A stretch of DNA of 64,000 nt. It comes from Didymella arachidicola (lineage: Eukaryota > Ascomycota > Dothideomycetes > Pleosporales > Didymellaceae). Both the position numbers and the translations under genes were made by a program. Below, one piece after another: positions 34,760-47,694 of the stretch. Each line of letters starts with the position of its first letter. Positions within the stretch are counted from its first letter, which is position 1. The notes under the pieces were generated by a model. It ran no database searches, was not told where the DNA came from, and saw only the letters and a program-made list of their open reading frames with translations. The DNA is taken from positions 186,001-250,000 of the forward strand of contig CM049994.1 of assembly GCA_016630955.3 (NCBI GenBank). The letters are read 5' to 3'.

Positions 34760-36090
34760 GTTGCAGCGGCCAGGTAACAAAGCAAGTCTCGAGGAGGGCT
34801 CGAAAGATAATAGCAGGTGATGGCCTTAGGCGTTGGAGGCATACACCGGTGTATCGAAGCTTGATTTGATGATGTGGCTGTGCGTGGTTGATGGAAAGGC
34901 TGCGTGGTCGCGGGTTTCGGGTTGAACGAAAATGACGTCATTTTCATGGTCGAGTCTCAATCTGCACGACGAGCGACCTGAGAGACTCAAGTTTAATTCA
35001 TGTGATTAGGCAAGGCGCTGGTCCGACCTGCGTTCTTATATTTATCTTACGCTGTGTTTGTGTCCGCCGCCCACTTACGTCAATCATTGTGACGGTACAG
35101 CTGATTCATGTATGCCCGTTCGTTGCTGTGCAACGCCCTTTTCAATGACATCCCACACAGTTTGTTTTAAATTCGATACTGTGAAGTCTACGAAACCCGA
35201 TGTCTACATTATTCCTAAGTCGATGCTGAGAGTCATTCGTAATATCTTCAATCATATCTGCAATTGACTCAATGTGCTCCGTAGAGATAGGACTCGAATA
35301 GACAATAACACTAACAGTGAGATGGGTCGATCTAGTCGTGATACTAGACGAATTTGAGCTTGACGGACGTGATTTCAGCGATTATGCCCGGACGCCCAGA
35401 CAACGTGGACAGACTGCAGTGCGCACAGTACGTTAAGGAGCTCGAAATCGGTGACAAGACTATATCCTTTTTCGTGATACTTGGAAGCCGATGGCCTAAT
35501 TTCTTCCCAAGGCGGCTTATTGTGTTCGAAGCAAGACTGAGATGCTGAATGTGGAGAAAACGTGGAGGCGTACCTAGTTGTCAGGTATCGAGGGCACGAT
35601 ATTGGGCGAGATGACAGTCAGTGCAGCCATGTACCACGTAATGGGTCACGACTCCTTTCTTTCCAACCAGCTACTGTCAGGTCACCAACCACACCACCGC
35701 AACGCAGCAATTACTCACGAGCATGCAGAATCATGCACAGAAGAAGACGGATGTTGAAGTGTAACATGTCATTACTTCGAACTAATCATACAACAGCTGT
35801 TTGTGCAAAAGCAACTCCCGCTAAGCAAATGGTTGTGACAAAGGAAAAGCTTGCTGAAGAGCTGACATCAGACCAGGACTAAGCCTAGAACTTTTCAACG
35901 AGAACGCTGCAAATCGTTACTCCCGACCCATCGACCTCAGGTTTGAGCACCTCCAGTGCTAACCTTCCAACCCCCCGATCTTCCAGCCATCATGGAAGGC
36001 ATCATTCCCTCGTGTCGATGGTGTGTGGTATCATTTTTTGGGCGACAGAAATCATCAACTCATACCGCTCATGTCTATCAGACACAACGT
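34760..36090. other. Intergenic region, no supported gene
   Basis: 1.3 kb before the 3' end of the giant repeat protein gene. Short frames only; the longer plus-strand frames after about 35940 are antisense to the repeat protein gene or its UTR. Confidence 0.4.
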
Positions 36091-39000
36091 TTACTTGCCG
36101 CCAAGGAGACCGCCGACAAGAGGGATATTGCTTACGCCACCTCCGCTCTTCTTCTTCTTCTTGTCGTCACCGCCGAACAGACCGCCGAGGCCAAGACCGC
36201 TAAGCAGCTTGTTGATACCAAGACCGCCCAAAAGACCGTTGACCAGGCCACCAAGACCAAGGCCATTGAGGAGCTTGCCGACCAGGTTGAGAACACCGGT
36301 CAACAGCAGACCAACAGCCGCGATGATCTGGAACAGAGGCTCGGTGAGAAGACCCCAAAGAGGGTTGAGCTTCTTCTTGGCATGGGGCATGTCGGAGATC
36401 TTCTTCTTAGCGTTGTCAATGGTAGTGACAACAGAAGAGGTGAGCTCCTTCAAGCAGTCGGCAAGCTTGTACTCCTCAGGAGTGGCCTCGCCAGTCTGCT
36501 GGCGGCCCTTAGCCTGAGCAGCGATACGGCCATCGGGGTCGAGGCCACGGAGCGAGCCGTTGCACTCATTCAGGATGCGGCCACCTTCTTCGATGAGAGG
36601 CTTAACGTTGTTGACCAGCTCCTCCTCATCGAGCTCGTCGCGAGGTGTGCGGTCAGCCTTCTCGATGTGCTGGGAATTGTCAGTTTGGGGTTTATGAAAA
36701 GTTAATAGGACGTCATACCTCAGTGATTTGCTTCATGACAGGCTGGACACGCTCCAGTGTCTGTTGGCAGATAGCAGCCATCTTGTTGGCAAGCTCGGAG
36801 TCCTCGCGGCGCTGCCTCTCCTCATCGGTCTCATCCTCAGGAATCTCTTCTTCCTGGATGTTCTCGAGAAGAGTGACCTCTCCGACCTTGTTACCGTCAT
36901 TGTCAATGACATAGCCATTGTCATCGATCTCCAGACCAGCGCAGTGACCGAGATCACCTGCGGTGAGACGGCCGATGATATCACCGTTCTCGTCGCGCAC
37001 CTCGCCCTCCTTGTTGACGCGCATGCCAGACATCGGGTTGATGCGGCGCTCCTTCTCCTCGGGCTCCCAGCGCTCAGCCTTACCGATGACATTGCCATTC
37101 TTGTCGTTGATGTCGCCATCCTCGTCAACGTGGTGACCGACAAGCTTCTTGATATCACCCTCGATCACACGACCGATGATGTCGCCACTGGGAGTCTGGA
37201 CGGTTCCGTCCTTGGCCACGGTGTTGTCGTCGAAGCCAGCGAAGGGGCCTTCAGCTCCACCCTGGGCGCCAGGGGCAAGCTCAGCCTTGCCGACGATGTT
37301 GCCAGCGTTGTCCCAGATCTGGCCCTTACCATCGACCTTCTTGCCGACCAGGGTCGATGGGTCGCCCTCAGACACGCGTCCAAGGATCTGTCCGGAAGAG
37401 TCAACGACATTACCGGCCTTGTTAACAGTGCAGCCAGCAAGTGCAGAGAGGTCGACCTCTGGAGTCTCCTCTTCCTCGAATGGCTCGGCATGGCCCTTGA
37501 CGTTGCCGTACTTGTCGATGATGTCACCGTCCTCGTCAACAGAGTGACCGACAAGCTTTTTAGCATCACCCTCAGTGATCTGGCCAACACGGTTACCGTC
37601 GTTGTCCTCAACGAATCCGTCCTTAACAACGCGGAGGCCTTCAAATCCGGCGAAAGGTCCTTCCTGGCGAGTGACACGCTCGTTGTCAGGGATGAGCTCA
37701 CAACGTCCGACGATCTTGCCAGTGTCACCATGGATGAGACCCTCGCCATCAGACTTGCGGCCAGCAAGCTCCTTCAAGTTGCCTTCAACGAGCTTACCAA
37801 CAGGAATACCCTCACCGTTGACAAGGTAGCCCTGCTTGTTCAGGGTGAGGCCATCGAGGGAGGACAGGTCAGCGGGACCCTCCTCTTCTTCGTCCTCAAT
37901 AGGCTCGGCGTGACCCTTGACGTTGCCGTGCTTATCGAGGATATCACCATCCTCATCAACACGCAATCCGATCAAACGCTTAGCGTTGCCCTCTGTGACA
38001 ACACCAACGACGTTTTCGTCAGCATCAGCGACCTTGCCATCGGCAATGACGCGGAGACCCTCCAGCCCGCCGAAGATACCTTCAGGCTTGGACTCGCGCT
38101 CGTTTTCAGGGATCAACTCGCAGCGGCCAACAACCTTTCCGGTATCGTTGTGAATGAGACCCTCGCCATCAGACTTGCGACCAGCAAGCTCCTTGAGGTT
38201 ACCCTCAACCAATCGGCCGATTGGGATGCCCTCCTGGTTGACGAGCTTGCCAGACTTGTTGAGGGTGAGTCCCTCAAGGGAAGAGAGATCCTCAGGAACC
38301 TCCTCCTCGGGGTCCTCCTCTTCGATAGGCTCGGCGTGGCCCTTGACGTTGCCGAACTTGTCAAGAATATCGCCGTCTTCGTCGACTCGGAGTCCAATGA
38401 GGCGCTTAGCATTGCCCTCAACAACCTCTCCGACGATGTTCTCATCCTCGTCGGCCACCTTGCCGTCGGCGACTACACGAAGACCCTCGAGACCGCCGAA
38501 GATGCCCTCAGGCTTGGTCTCACGCTCATTCTCGGGAATGAGTTCGACGCGACCAACGACCTTGCCAGCATCGTTCCAGATCTGGCCGTTCTCATCGATC
38601 TGGCGTCCGGTGAGTTCCTTGGCGTTGCCCTCAACGAGACGACCGATGGGCACGCCTTCGTCGCCGATGACGTTACCCTGCTTGTTGACAGTCTTGCCCT
38701 TCAGGATGTAAAGATCCTCAGGCTCAGGTGCATCCTCTTCAGGCACATCTTCCTCCTCGTAACGTTCAGCATGTCCGACGACTGAACCCTTCTTGTCAAG
38801 GATATCACCATCCTCATCGACGGCACGGCCGATGAGCTTCTTAGCATCGCCTTCAACGACCTGGCCGACGCGGTTGCCGTTCTCGTCCTCGACGTAGCCG
38901 TCCTTGACGACAATGAGACCCTCAAGGCCAGCGAAGGGAGCCTCTTCCTCGCCCTCTTCCTGGGGAACAGTCTGAGCGCGGCCAATGACCTTGCCCTTGT

Positions 39001-41668
39001 TGTCCCAGAACTGACCTTCCGCATCGGACGTGATGCCAGCCTTGGAGAGCTTCTTCGCATCACCCTCAATGAGCTCGCCGACGATATCACCGTTGTCGTT
39101 GATGAGCTTGCCGGACTTATTAACAGTGAGTCCATCAAGAATAGACAGAGGGGGCAGGTTGTCTTCGCCAGCATCCTCTGCATCTTCAGCGGCATCCTCA
39201 GCAGCGTCCTGGGCCTCTTCAGCGGCAGCCTGAGCATCCTCAGCGCCCTCCTCAGCATTCTCAGCGCCCTCCTCAGCGTCCTCGGCCTGCTCGACTTGCT
39301 GCTCGATAATTTTGGGGAGTGTCTTGACCTTGCCAATGACGTTGCCGTCCTTGTCAAGCACCTCGCCCTTCTCATTGATTTTCTTGCCAGCGCACTCCTT
39401 GATGTCACCCTCTTCGAGCTCACCAATGGGCTCACCGTCCTCATCGAGGACCTGGCCCTTCTTGTTGACCTTCAGGCCGTCAAGAACGTCGAGATCGGGG
39501 GTAACCTCGACTTCCTTGACCTCGGGCTCGGCCTCGCCAAGGCGCTCCTTGAGCTCCTTCTGGGCCTCGAAAGCAGCCTCGCCAGCGACAACCTGAACCT
39601 TGCCGATGGGCTTGCCCTCCTTGTCGAGGACCTCACCCTGGTCGTTGATGGTCTTGCCGGCGCAGTCCTTGACCTCGCCTTCAATGAGCTCACCAATCTC
39701 CTCGCCCTCAGCATCGAGGACCTTGCCCTTCTTGTTGACCTTGAGGCCGTCCAAGATACGGATATCGAGAGCGCCCTTGGCGGAGTCCTTAAGCTTCTCG
39801 GCGGCGCCTTCAGCAAGCTCAACGCTGCCAAGGACGTTGCCCTCGGAGTCGACGACCTCGCCCTTCTCGTTGACAGTGAGGCCCTTGAGATCCTTAACGT
39901 CACCTTCGAAGTCCTCACCAACCTGGCCGACAACTTCGCCGTCGTCATTGAGGACCTCACCCTCGGAGTTAACCTCGAGACCCTCGAGAGCCTCTACACC
40001 GGGGAGCTCGTCCTCGACATCGGCGGCTTTGTCTTCGATCTCGTCCTTGGTGCCTTCAGCGGCGTCTTCGGCGGTGTCCTTAATGTCATCCTTGGCGTCT
40101 TCAGCAGTGCCCTTGATGCCGTCGACGGCACCCTCAGCAGCACCGCCCTCCTCTTCATCCTCCTCCTCGTCGTCATCGACAAGGTCCGCGGCATCAGGAT
40201 GGAGATCAGCACGGGCAATGATATTGCCTTCGTCATCGAGGATCTCTCCATCCTCGTTGAACTGCTTGCCTTGAATGTCGGATGGGTCACCCTCAACCAA
40301 TTGACCAATGAAGTCACCATCTTCATTCAGAATCTGGCCAGTCCTGTCGGCGGTCAGACCCTTGAGGATGCTGAGAGGAGGCAACTTGGGACCAGCGCCC
40401 TCAGCGCCCTGCTTGAGCTCGTCAGGGAGCTGATCCTCGGGGAGGAGCTCGCAGCGACCGACGAGATCGCCGTCATCATCAAGGATCTCGCCGTTATCGC
40501 CAATGGGGTAGCCAGCGAGGTCCTCGGCATCTCCCTCGACGAGGCGGCCGACGGGCTTGCCATCTTTGCTGATAAGGCCCTCCTCATCAACCTCAAGTCC
40601 CTTGAGAAGGCTCAGGTCAAGACCACCGGTCTGGTCCTCGACAGAGTCCTTGACATCGTCGGCGGTGTCCTTGATGTCGCCGGTCTTGTCGTCAGCGGTG
40701 GCCTTCGCATCTTCGGCCTTGTCTTGGACATCGCCAGTAGCATCATCAGCCTTGTCCTGAACATCGTCTGTGATGTCTCCAGCGGCGTCCTGACCTTCCT
40801 GAGCTGTGTCCTTTGCAGTCTCAGTAGCATCATCAGCGGCATCGAGAGCAGACTTGTCCTGAGACTGATCGGCAGCATCCTCAACAGCACCATTGGGGTC
40901 CTTTGAGGCCTTGCCGGCGAGGTTGGACGCGCGACCAGCGAGACCACGAGCGCCGCTCAATGCGCCCTCGCCGGCCTTGCTGGCAGTGTCTGTGGCATCG
41001 TCCTCGGTGTTATCGACTGTGTCTTCGGCGTCGTCACCAGCCTTCTGGGTGGCATCGTCTTCGGTCTCCTCAGCCTCCTCGTCCTCATCGTCGTCGATAG
41101 GCTTAGGCTCGGCCTCAGAGAGCTCGTCGCCCTTCTGTGAGACCTTGCCGGTCGTGTCCTCGGCAGTGTCCTCTGCGTCGTCGGCGGTGTCCTCCACCTG
41201 CTTCTTGGTGTCTGCAGCTGTATCTTCCGCCTTCTTCTGGGTGTCTTTTGCGGTATCTGCCACTGTATCCTTGGTGTCTTCGGCAGTATCCTTTGCCTGC
41301 TCTGTGGTGTCCTCTGCGGTGTCTTGTGCCTGGTTCTTGGTGTCCTCGACAGTTGACTGGGCCTTCTCGGACAGATCAGATGTGTCAGGTGCCTGCGATT
41401 GCGGCTTGTTCAGCTTAGGAGCTGACTGCTGGGTCTTCCTGCCAAGCTTGGTAGGAGTGCGGGGGGTATCACTCTTTCCTGCGGCGGGAGAAGGCATTTT
41501 GAATCGTTCGTCAATGGGTAATTCGTAAGTAGATTTTGTTGGCGTTCGTTGGCTCGTAGCAGAAACGTTACTGCTGATAGATCGTGAGCGGAGGGAACGG
41601 GGGGGATTCCTATTAGGCGTCGGGGGGAACGAGTAATAGGTGTAAGAGTTAGAAGAGTTCTCTGTCAT
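36091..41668 (-). CDS. Giant LEA-like / DUF3659 repeat protein
   Basis: 1842 aa, exons 41668-36719 and 36669-36091. Three regions: (1) residues 1-80, Ser/Thr/Pro-rich; (2) residues about 85-350, very acidic Ala/Asp/Glu/Lys/Thr heptad or 11-mer repeats (KDTAEDTKDTVADT style), like late-embryogenesis-abundant proteins; (3) residues about 350-1610, 16 copies of a roughly 65-aa unit with the pattern LxGLxVNKxGxVxDExGxxIGxLVEGDxKxLxG, the DUF3659 module. The C-terminus has a DUF6987-like block and ends in a Gly/Leu-rich stretch with GGLFGGDDKKKKKSGGG. Fungal proteins of this kind are annotated as LEA-domain proteins, suggested to help in stress or desiccation; function is not established. Extreme codon bias makes both antisense frames open. 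Confidence 0.9.
36850..40620 (-). repeat. Array of 16 DUF3659-type protein repeats with a two-unit higher-order period
   Basis: Coding repeats within the giant gene. Units 8-13 alternate between two types, one starting FGGLEGLRV and one starting LSSLEGLTLNK, so that the real period is about 420 bp (about 140 aa). Units 9/11 and 10/12 are almost the same in sequence, suggesting recent duplication. Confidence 0.85.
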
Positions 41669-44572
41669 GTATCATTTGACGAATGGGTCGTCTTTGTATC
41701 TGAAAGGAAGAGCAAGGATTCCAAGGCAGGCATGCATTTATGAGGTCAAATTGGGGCAGATGAGCGATTCTTCAGGATGACGTCGACTTCTGGAGCTCTA
41801 TGAGGCATGTAGCAGGGGGAGCTCGCGCCACAGTAAGGAGATTTGGGCCAGCAGAACCTGTTTTGGAGCGCACGACTTCAGTGTGTACGACCAGCTGCGA
41901 CGAACCAGACGTTAGTTGCGTCACTTGCTCCAGCCTTGAGCGGGGCGACGCTCCAGTCTCGCGGAGCAATGATGAGAGAGCTCCACTCAGTGAGGTGACA
42001 AGCGCGGGTGAGAGCTGCAGCAGGGGTCGGGGAACTGTGGCGGGAACGGGCCCATCGACGATGGTCACAGCAATCAGTGCCAAGTTTGAAGACGTCCTGC
42101 CGGCGGCAAGTGGGCTGAAACGCGTCCATGCTCGTGTTGACAGGTTTCTTCCAGCAGCACAACGGTCTGGAATGCTTTAGCAACAACTTCACAACTTCAA
42201 TACTGACCGTCCCAAGAGACACGGCCTGGCAGGCTGCAGCCCAAGCCGCACCCTCTTTCCCACGTCAAGCGGCTCACCACTGTCAGCCACACTTGGACAC
42301 GAAACCTGTTGTTTTCCCGTCGCACACTTGACAATCCAGGCCCGATCGACGGTAACGCAAGCCTCTTCACACAACTTCAGCAATCGAAAACGTGTATCCC
42401 TGAAACTGCTGCATTCCGCTCCTATCAGAAGCCCGTAAGGCGCGGAGGCTGTCGACAGAGAGCAAGTCTTGCCGTGCAGTTAGCCAAGCAGGTTGTGCCA
42501 TCCGAGCGAGTGATGTAAGTCGCCATGACGTAGCGCGCCGGGAAGTACCCCTGTCTTTACCCTGGCTCACTCTCGCTTACGATGCGGCCCCCGTTGCGAA
42601 TCTGCACCTTCCATGTTCATGGATGCAGCGCGCCTGGATTGAGTTCATGGCGCGGGATGGGAGATGAACGGGAAGCCTTGACGTCCCTGCGCGCTGCTGG
42701 TGATCAGGAACAACTTGAGGCGAAATGCACCCCAGACTTGGTCAATCAAGGATGGGTGAGATTCCTACGCAGGCCACCAGCCGACGTGAGAGCCGTTCAG
42801 AGCACGCAACGCGACGTTTGGCCCGAAAGCCGTTGAGATCGCGATTTTTGGGTCCGCTAAGTGCAGCGCCAGAAGTTTCGTCACACTGATCGCCTACTTG
42901 GTCGACTCGGGAAACGTGCGGTTGGTGCGGTGTGCAACGGGTACGCGCACGGTACACCTCGATGCAGATACGAACTGTGGTCTGTGTGCTGAGTACAGCG
43001 TCGAACGTGGCACAACGTTTTGCATGTTCAAACGACTGTTAGAATTGATCTCCCCCATCACGAAGCAGCTTAGAATCGGTAGCTGCAGCACTCCTTTACG
43101 GCCCGGCTGACTGACCAACGTCTTACAAAATGCGTTGTTGACATTATTGACAGGCAATAGTGTGTCTCACAGCAGCACCAGTGTGCTTTTACAGCACAAG
43201 CATGAAGCACCGCATCCTCTGGTATGCGCCGTGCCATTGACCAATCGCAGTCTCCAGGTGACGAGCCCTCCCGCTTCCGAATTGGAAGACCGGACTCGAC
43301 CGTCAAACGCGTACGGACATGACAGCGCCTAGTGTACCATTGACCGTGTACCAGACACCTGCGTCCCCAAAACCTGATCTCGACGGAACACTTACACATA
43401 GTGTACCATTGAGCCAACATCTCAAGATGAAGAAGCAATACGGAGGAGCGCCAGGACACAGTCGGTACTTCGAAAAGATACATCTCTTTTTCCAAGTTGC
43501 AAGTCGATGACCGCCCATGATGTCACGGCTCGCTACCTCAACCAGCCGCATCACCGCAACGGGTAGGCGCGTGAGCGTCCGTGTTCCTGAACCGGGATCA
43601 GCTTCCTCCAAGGCCTCGGTTTGCAGCGCGGACAGACATCCGAAACTCTGCGCCAGTCATCGAGATGCGGATTGTGCTGCAAGGGCCCGCGGAACGGGAG
43701 TGGAAATCATATGCCAGTTGCTATGAATCGCGATGACATGGAATTGCTGCGATGAGCTACACCCCCAACGCGACAACAGCGTCGGTGCAATGTTTCTGGG
43801 GAGAAGATTCTTGATAGATGCGCTATTGCAAGCGACCTGGCCTTGAGTAGGGCTGCCTGCGCATGGCGATGTGGCTTGATGACTGACAAAAGCGCGTCCA
43901 AGTTGGTATTGTCGATCCAGACAATTGTCATCGCCTGAGGCGTACCTGCAGGGCTCATGCAGGAACGCATCGAGAGGCATTCGCTGGACGACGCGGCCAG
44001 ACGACCCTTTCAATGTTTTCCAAGAGTATCGAAAGTCCACAACAAGCGACAACAGAAGCAAACTTGAACAGTGTCAGACCGATCCACGCAGCTTTCAACT
44101 TGGCGGTGCAATGACGCTGCGGTTTCGCTGCTCCGAGCAAGCTGGGCTGGCCGCGCACATTGAGAACGATCGACTCCTCCGCAGAGACCTTGATTCACCT
44201 TGACGAAGACTTGTCTATTGACGGGTATAACGGCTTGTTTGGATTGTGCTGCTTGACTCTGGATGTATTGCAACCTCATATATACCCATTTGGTCGAGCG
44301 GGAAACACAACAAAAATCCATGAAGAGCAAAACAACGTTTCGAGGAGCGAGATACTTACCAGATCATTGAGACATTGCCAAGTACGATTCAACAGACAAT
44401 AGAATTCTCGTCCATCTGGTTTCAGCATTCGAGGAGTTCACAAGTTCTCACCAAGCCCTTTGTGGTGCGTATGGTTAGGACAATGGTACTCCTCAACAGC
44501 TAAGAACACTGGATTCGACAACGCAGTATAACACCATTAGCAAGAGATATCACGAACATAAGTCTAACAGCA
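41669..44572. other. 2.9-kb gene-poor region
   Basis: Only overlapping short frames on both strands, none with family resemblance. A 13-mer AGTGTACCATTGA occurs at 43331 and 43400. It presumably includes the promoter of the giant repeat protein gene. A non-coding RNA or an intron-rich gene cannot be excluded. Confidence 0.4.
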
Positions 44573-46594
44573 TCAAGCAGGCACACCGCCAGTCGACTTT
44601 GGCTCAGTCGCACTCTTCGATAAGCTCTCCCGCTTTCCATCTGGGGGAATCCCACTCTCAACATCCTGCCCAGATTGACTCAATACCTTCTTCTTCTTTT
44701 GCTCTCTCGCCTTCTCCTTCTCGCGGACTGCGGTATCCTCCTTTGCACCACCGCTGATCTTCTTCCATATCCGACGTTTCCAACTCCTCTCCTTCCTCTC
44801 GGTTTCCTCTTTCTCTGCCTGGTCGGCAAGCAGCTGTCGCTCCCGCTGGGCGCTCTGGCTGTTATCCTTCTGCTCTTCAACTTTTTTCTCGTAAACCTCT
44901 GGATGCACAACCTTCGTCTCAACATCTTTGACAGCACCGACGCCTTTCTTGACCTTCCGCCGCGTCTTGACATAGGCTTCCAAACCGACCAGAACTGCGT
45001 ATGATCGCGATATGCTAACATGGCTCATGTCGACACCGTTTTCTTGCATATTGTGCACGAAGGCGCGGAAGTTCTTTGTCGGTGGTCGGTAGTGGCCTGA
45101 TAGAGGAGAAAGTCGTCGCAGCTGCCCATCCTTGATGCGAACGAGACCTGCGGCGGATATGCGTGCTCCGTGAAGGAAGGAGGAGTGTTGAAAGGCTCCG
45201 GACTGCTTGATGCCAATATACAACCGGAAAGACGTATCAGCTACCTGGTCAAGTTAGCATCCAAGGTACACGCATTCGTCCATCACAGATAAGCTTCTAC
45301 TGACACTCCCCAGGACATTACTCTCATGTCTAGCGCCTGGCCTCAAGGGAAGCTAGCTTTACTAACGAGAGAAGGAAGGCTGTACAATAGGACGGCCATG
45401 CTTGAACAACAAGAAGATTGTTACTTACAAAGATCCAGGAATTTGGTTTGACCGAGCTGCGCAAGAGATGATTCAAGATCGTCGCCGCAGATACATGCTT
45501 GATCTTCTTGAACCCTTTCGCCCTGTCCAGGTCCTCGTTGACATAGTGTTCGCCCTCGACGTCGCTATGCCCGCTCGAATCCGTCGAACTGGAGCTGCTG
45601 GATGATATGGAGGACGACCTCGAGTGTCTGAAGTTCTTGCTCTGCCCGTCGTGCAGGAGCTGGCCGTTTGGACCATATGCTGGGGTATCATCGTCGACAG
45701 GAACGATGCCGTTTACGCTATCCTTGTATTGAGTGGTCGTGCTGATCCGCTCGCCGTTCTTCGCCCAACATAGGCGGCCCTCTTCATCGATCTTCACCAT
45801 GTAGTTCAGCCGCTCCTCGCGCGAGAGGTACCGAACTTGCTCTTTCTCCAGCCTTTCTCTGGAGACAGTCGGATGCTCGAAGTTACGACCTTGACCCTTA
45901 TCTAACCAATAGAAGAAGTTCTCATTGGTTGCGGCCTTCTTCCATTCCTCGTGGTATGCGCGCAGGTTCGAGCCGTACCGATGCTTCTGGTCCACCATCT
46001 CAAGGAAGTACTGCAGGTCCATCATCTTGGCCGTCTTGTCGCGCTCAGACTTCTGCTCGCTCTTCTTCTTCTTCTTCTGGTTTGTGCGCTCTTCGGGCGA
46101 GCGAGCGTCGTCGGTGTCCGAGTGGGAGACGTCCGGCGCATCGTCTGCGCCTGCTCGCCGCGCGATCTCACCAACCCGCTTCCAATTCTGCCGCGCAGCT
46201 TGAGAGTTTGCACGTGCGCGTTCTTCGGGGGTCGTTGCTTCGTCTCGATTCGGCTGGCTGTCTGCGCGTGACCTCAGGCGCGTTGCGTTGCGCCATTTCG
46301 CTAGGACGGTTAGGATGCGCGATAGCAGAGAAGTGGTGGGCTAACCATCTCGTACAGCCTACGGCATTGTCAACGTCTCACTCAGAGGCCACGGGGGAAT
46401 TGGAGGCATACTTCTGCCCAGCGTGCACTAGCATCCAGCCCAATACCCTGCAATTGTCGGCGTTCCCTGTATCCACGATAGTTGCGCTGGATCAGCTGGG
46501 CGGCTTTCTGTTGCTCCTCGTCGTTGAGTTGGTCAGAGGGGCTTCCGGCAGCTCCATCTGCCGCGACCGCAGAACCGGCTCCGACCTCCGCCAT
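44573..46594 (-). CDS. IQ-motif (calmodulin-binding) protein
   Basis: 579 aa; four exons (minus strand): 46594-46412, 46358-46346, 46300-45429, 45244-44573. An IQ motif AAQLIQRNYRGYRERRQLQ lies at residues about 30-50. Exon 2 is a 13-nt micro-exon (AVRD plus one base) that restores RWAE-AVRD-AKWRNATRLRSR. The middle part is charged, with ISSSSSSSTDSSGHSD at residues about 285; the segment MDLQYFLEMVDQKHRYGSNL and the following FFYWLDKGQGRNFEHP are conserved in fungal IQ-domain proteins of unknown role. The C-terminus is a Lys/Glu-rich coiled region. Intron 3 is 184 nt, unusually long here; a small missed exon is possible. Confidence 0.8.
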
Positions 46595-47694
46595 CGTGGA
46601 AGATGTTGCAACGAAGCGTGAGAGACATTGGAGGTCTGGGCGCGGGGAGATGTGACGGGCGGAACAGTCGGCGGGGCTGGAGCTACGGACCCTGGACTGG
46701 AATCCTTGCTCAACGGTTATTCGGCATGGACGTCATTGTGCGTGCGATACGAAAGGCAGGAAGCCACGTGGCTAGAGCTTACAGAAAGAGCAACTTGTAC
46801 GACCGGTTTTTCAAGGATTGATTCGAGAGAAACTCTTGCGGTTGTGAGCTCTTTCTTCGCGCAGGTCAAGCTTCGTGGCAGGAGAGCAGCGCCGGAGGAA
46901 GTTCCGAGCATGACCCACAGGAGAACGAGCAGACGCCTGGGAGGTTTGACTTGAACACAGCAACCGTCTCGAATTGACTTTGCCCTTCAACTTACAAGTG
47001 ACCGATGCCTTCGATAGTGTTGATGAATCTGCATCTGAGCTCACGTACCCTGACACGGGCAAATGCAGAGGCAAGCTCATTGAAATAGCTGTGTTGCACC
47101 GCAATTCTCCGTCAACCTTCGTCCACCTACCAGCCGAGCTCAGGGACCACCGCAACGACGAACTCGTTATACGGCAAAACATGAGCATTCGCATCGATGG
47201 AAATTGCAGGAGCAGTGACTAGTCAGAGAATAGTCTAACAACCACAAAAGTTTGTCTACAAGTTAATGGTGAACTGAGATCGATGCTGTCCGCCGTCAAG
47301 ATTTATCTCGTCCACTTCAGCTTCTTTCTATGGTTCCGTAAACGGGAGAAGTATCACCGGGAGTCGATGTACTTGTACAAACAAGGCAAACATGAGATAC
47401 TTCCCCTTTATGCAGCAGAATGCCCGACAATTTAAGCCGTAGATCATTTCAGTATGCTGTACTCCTACCCATCCGGAGAGCATGAGCGAGTCTACGGTTT
47501 GGGCCAGACATGCTTGCTTTCACCTTCAGCTTATAGGTGAGGCTTCACCACATGGTTTTCCTTTGCCGAGATAGCATGATAAGCCCGGGCCTGCTCTGTG
47601 ACTTCTTTCAGGCGCCAGCTCTTATGGTCGGCCTAACTCTGACTTCTACCTTCAATTCATACCATACCACAGACCCAACGGTCGCGATACAACC
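46595..47694. other. Divergent intergenic region, IQ protein / 2EXR-like gene
   Basis: 1.1 kb with no supported gene; a plus-strand frame at 46974-47222 has no recognisable features. Confidence 0.4.

Noticed and set aside
35956..36705. 249-codon plus-strand ORF, KTAEQ-rich
   Set aside because: Antisense to the last exon of the giant repeat gene, whose sense frame is spliced and conserved; shadow of its Lys/Gly/Leu-rich coding bias.
36728..38785. 685-codon plus-strand ORF, with another of 536 codons at 39296-40906
   Set aside because: Antisense to the giant repeat protein. The repeats and strong codon bias (few A or T third positions) keep the opposite frames open; the translated antisense frames are Leu/Val/Asp repeats mirroring the sense repeats and match no family.
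41772..44402. Several 60-140 codon frames on both strands
   Set aside because: Overlapping each other, no recognisable motifs, no consistent splicing to make a longer product.
45330..45428. Unspliced extension of the IQ-protein frame
   Set aside because: A good donor (GTAAGT) at 45428 and the conserved VADTSFRLYIGIKQSGAF exon downstream favour splicing. Kept only as a possible isoform.
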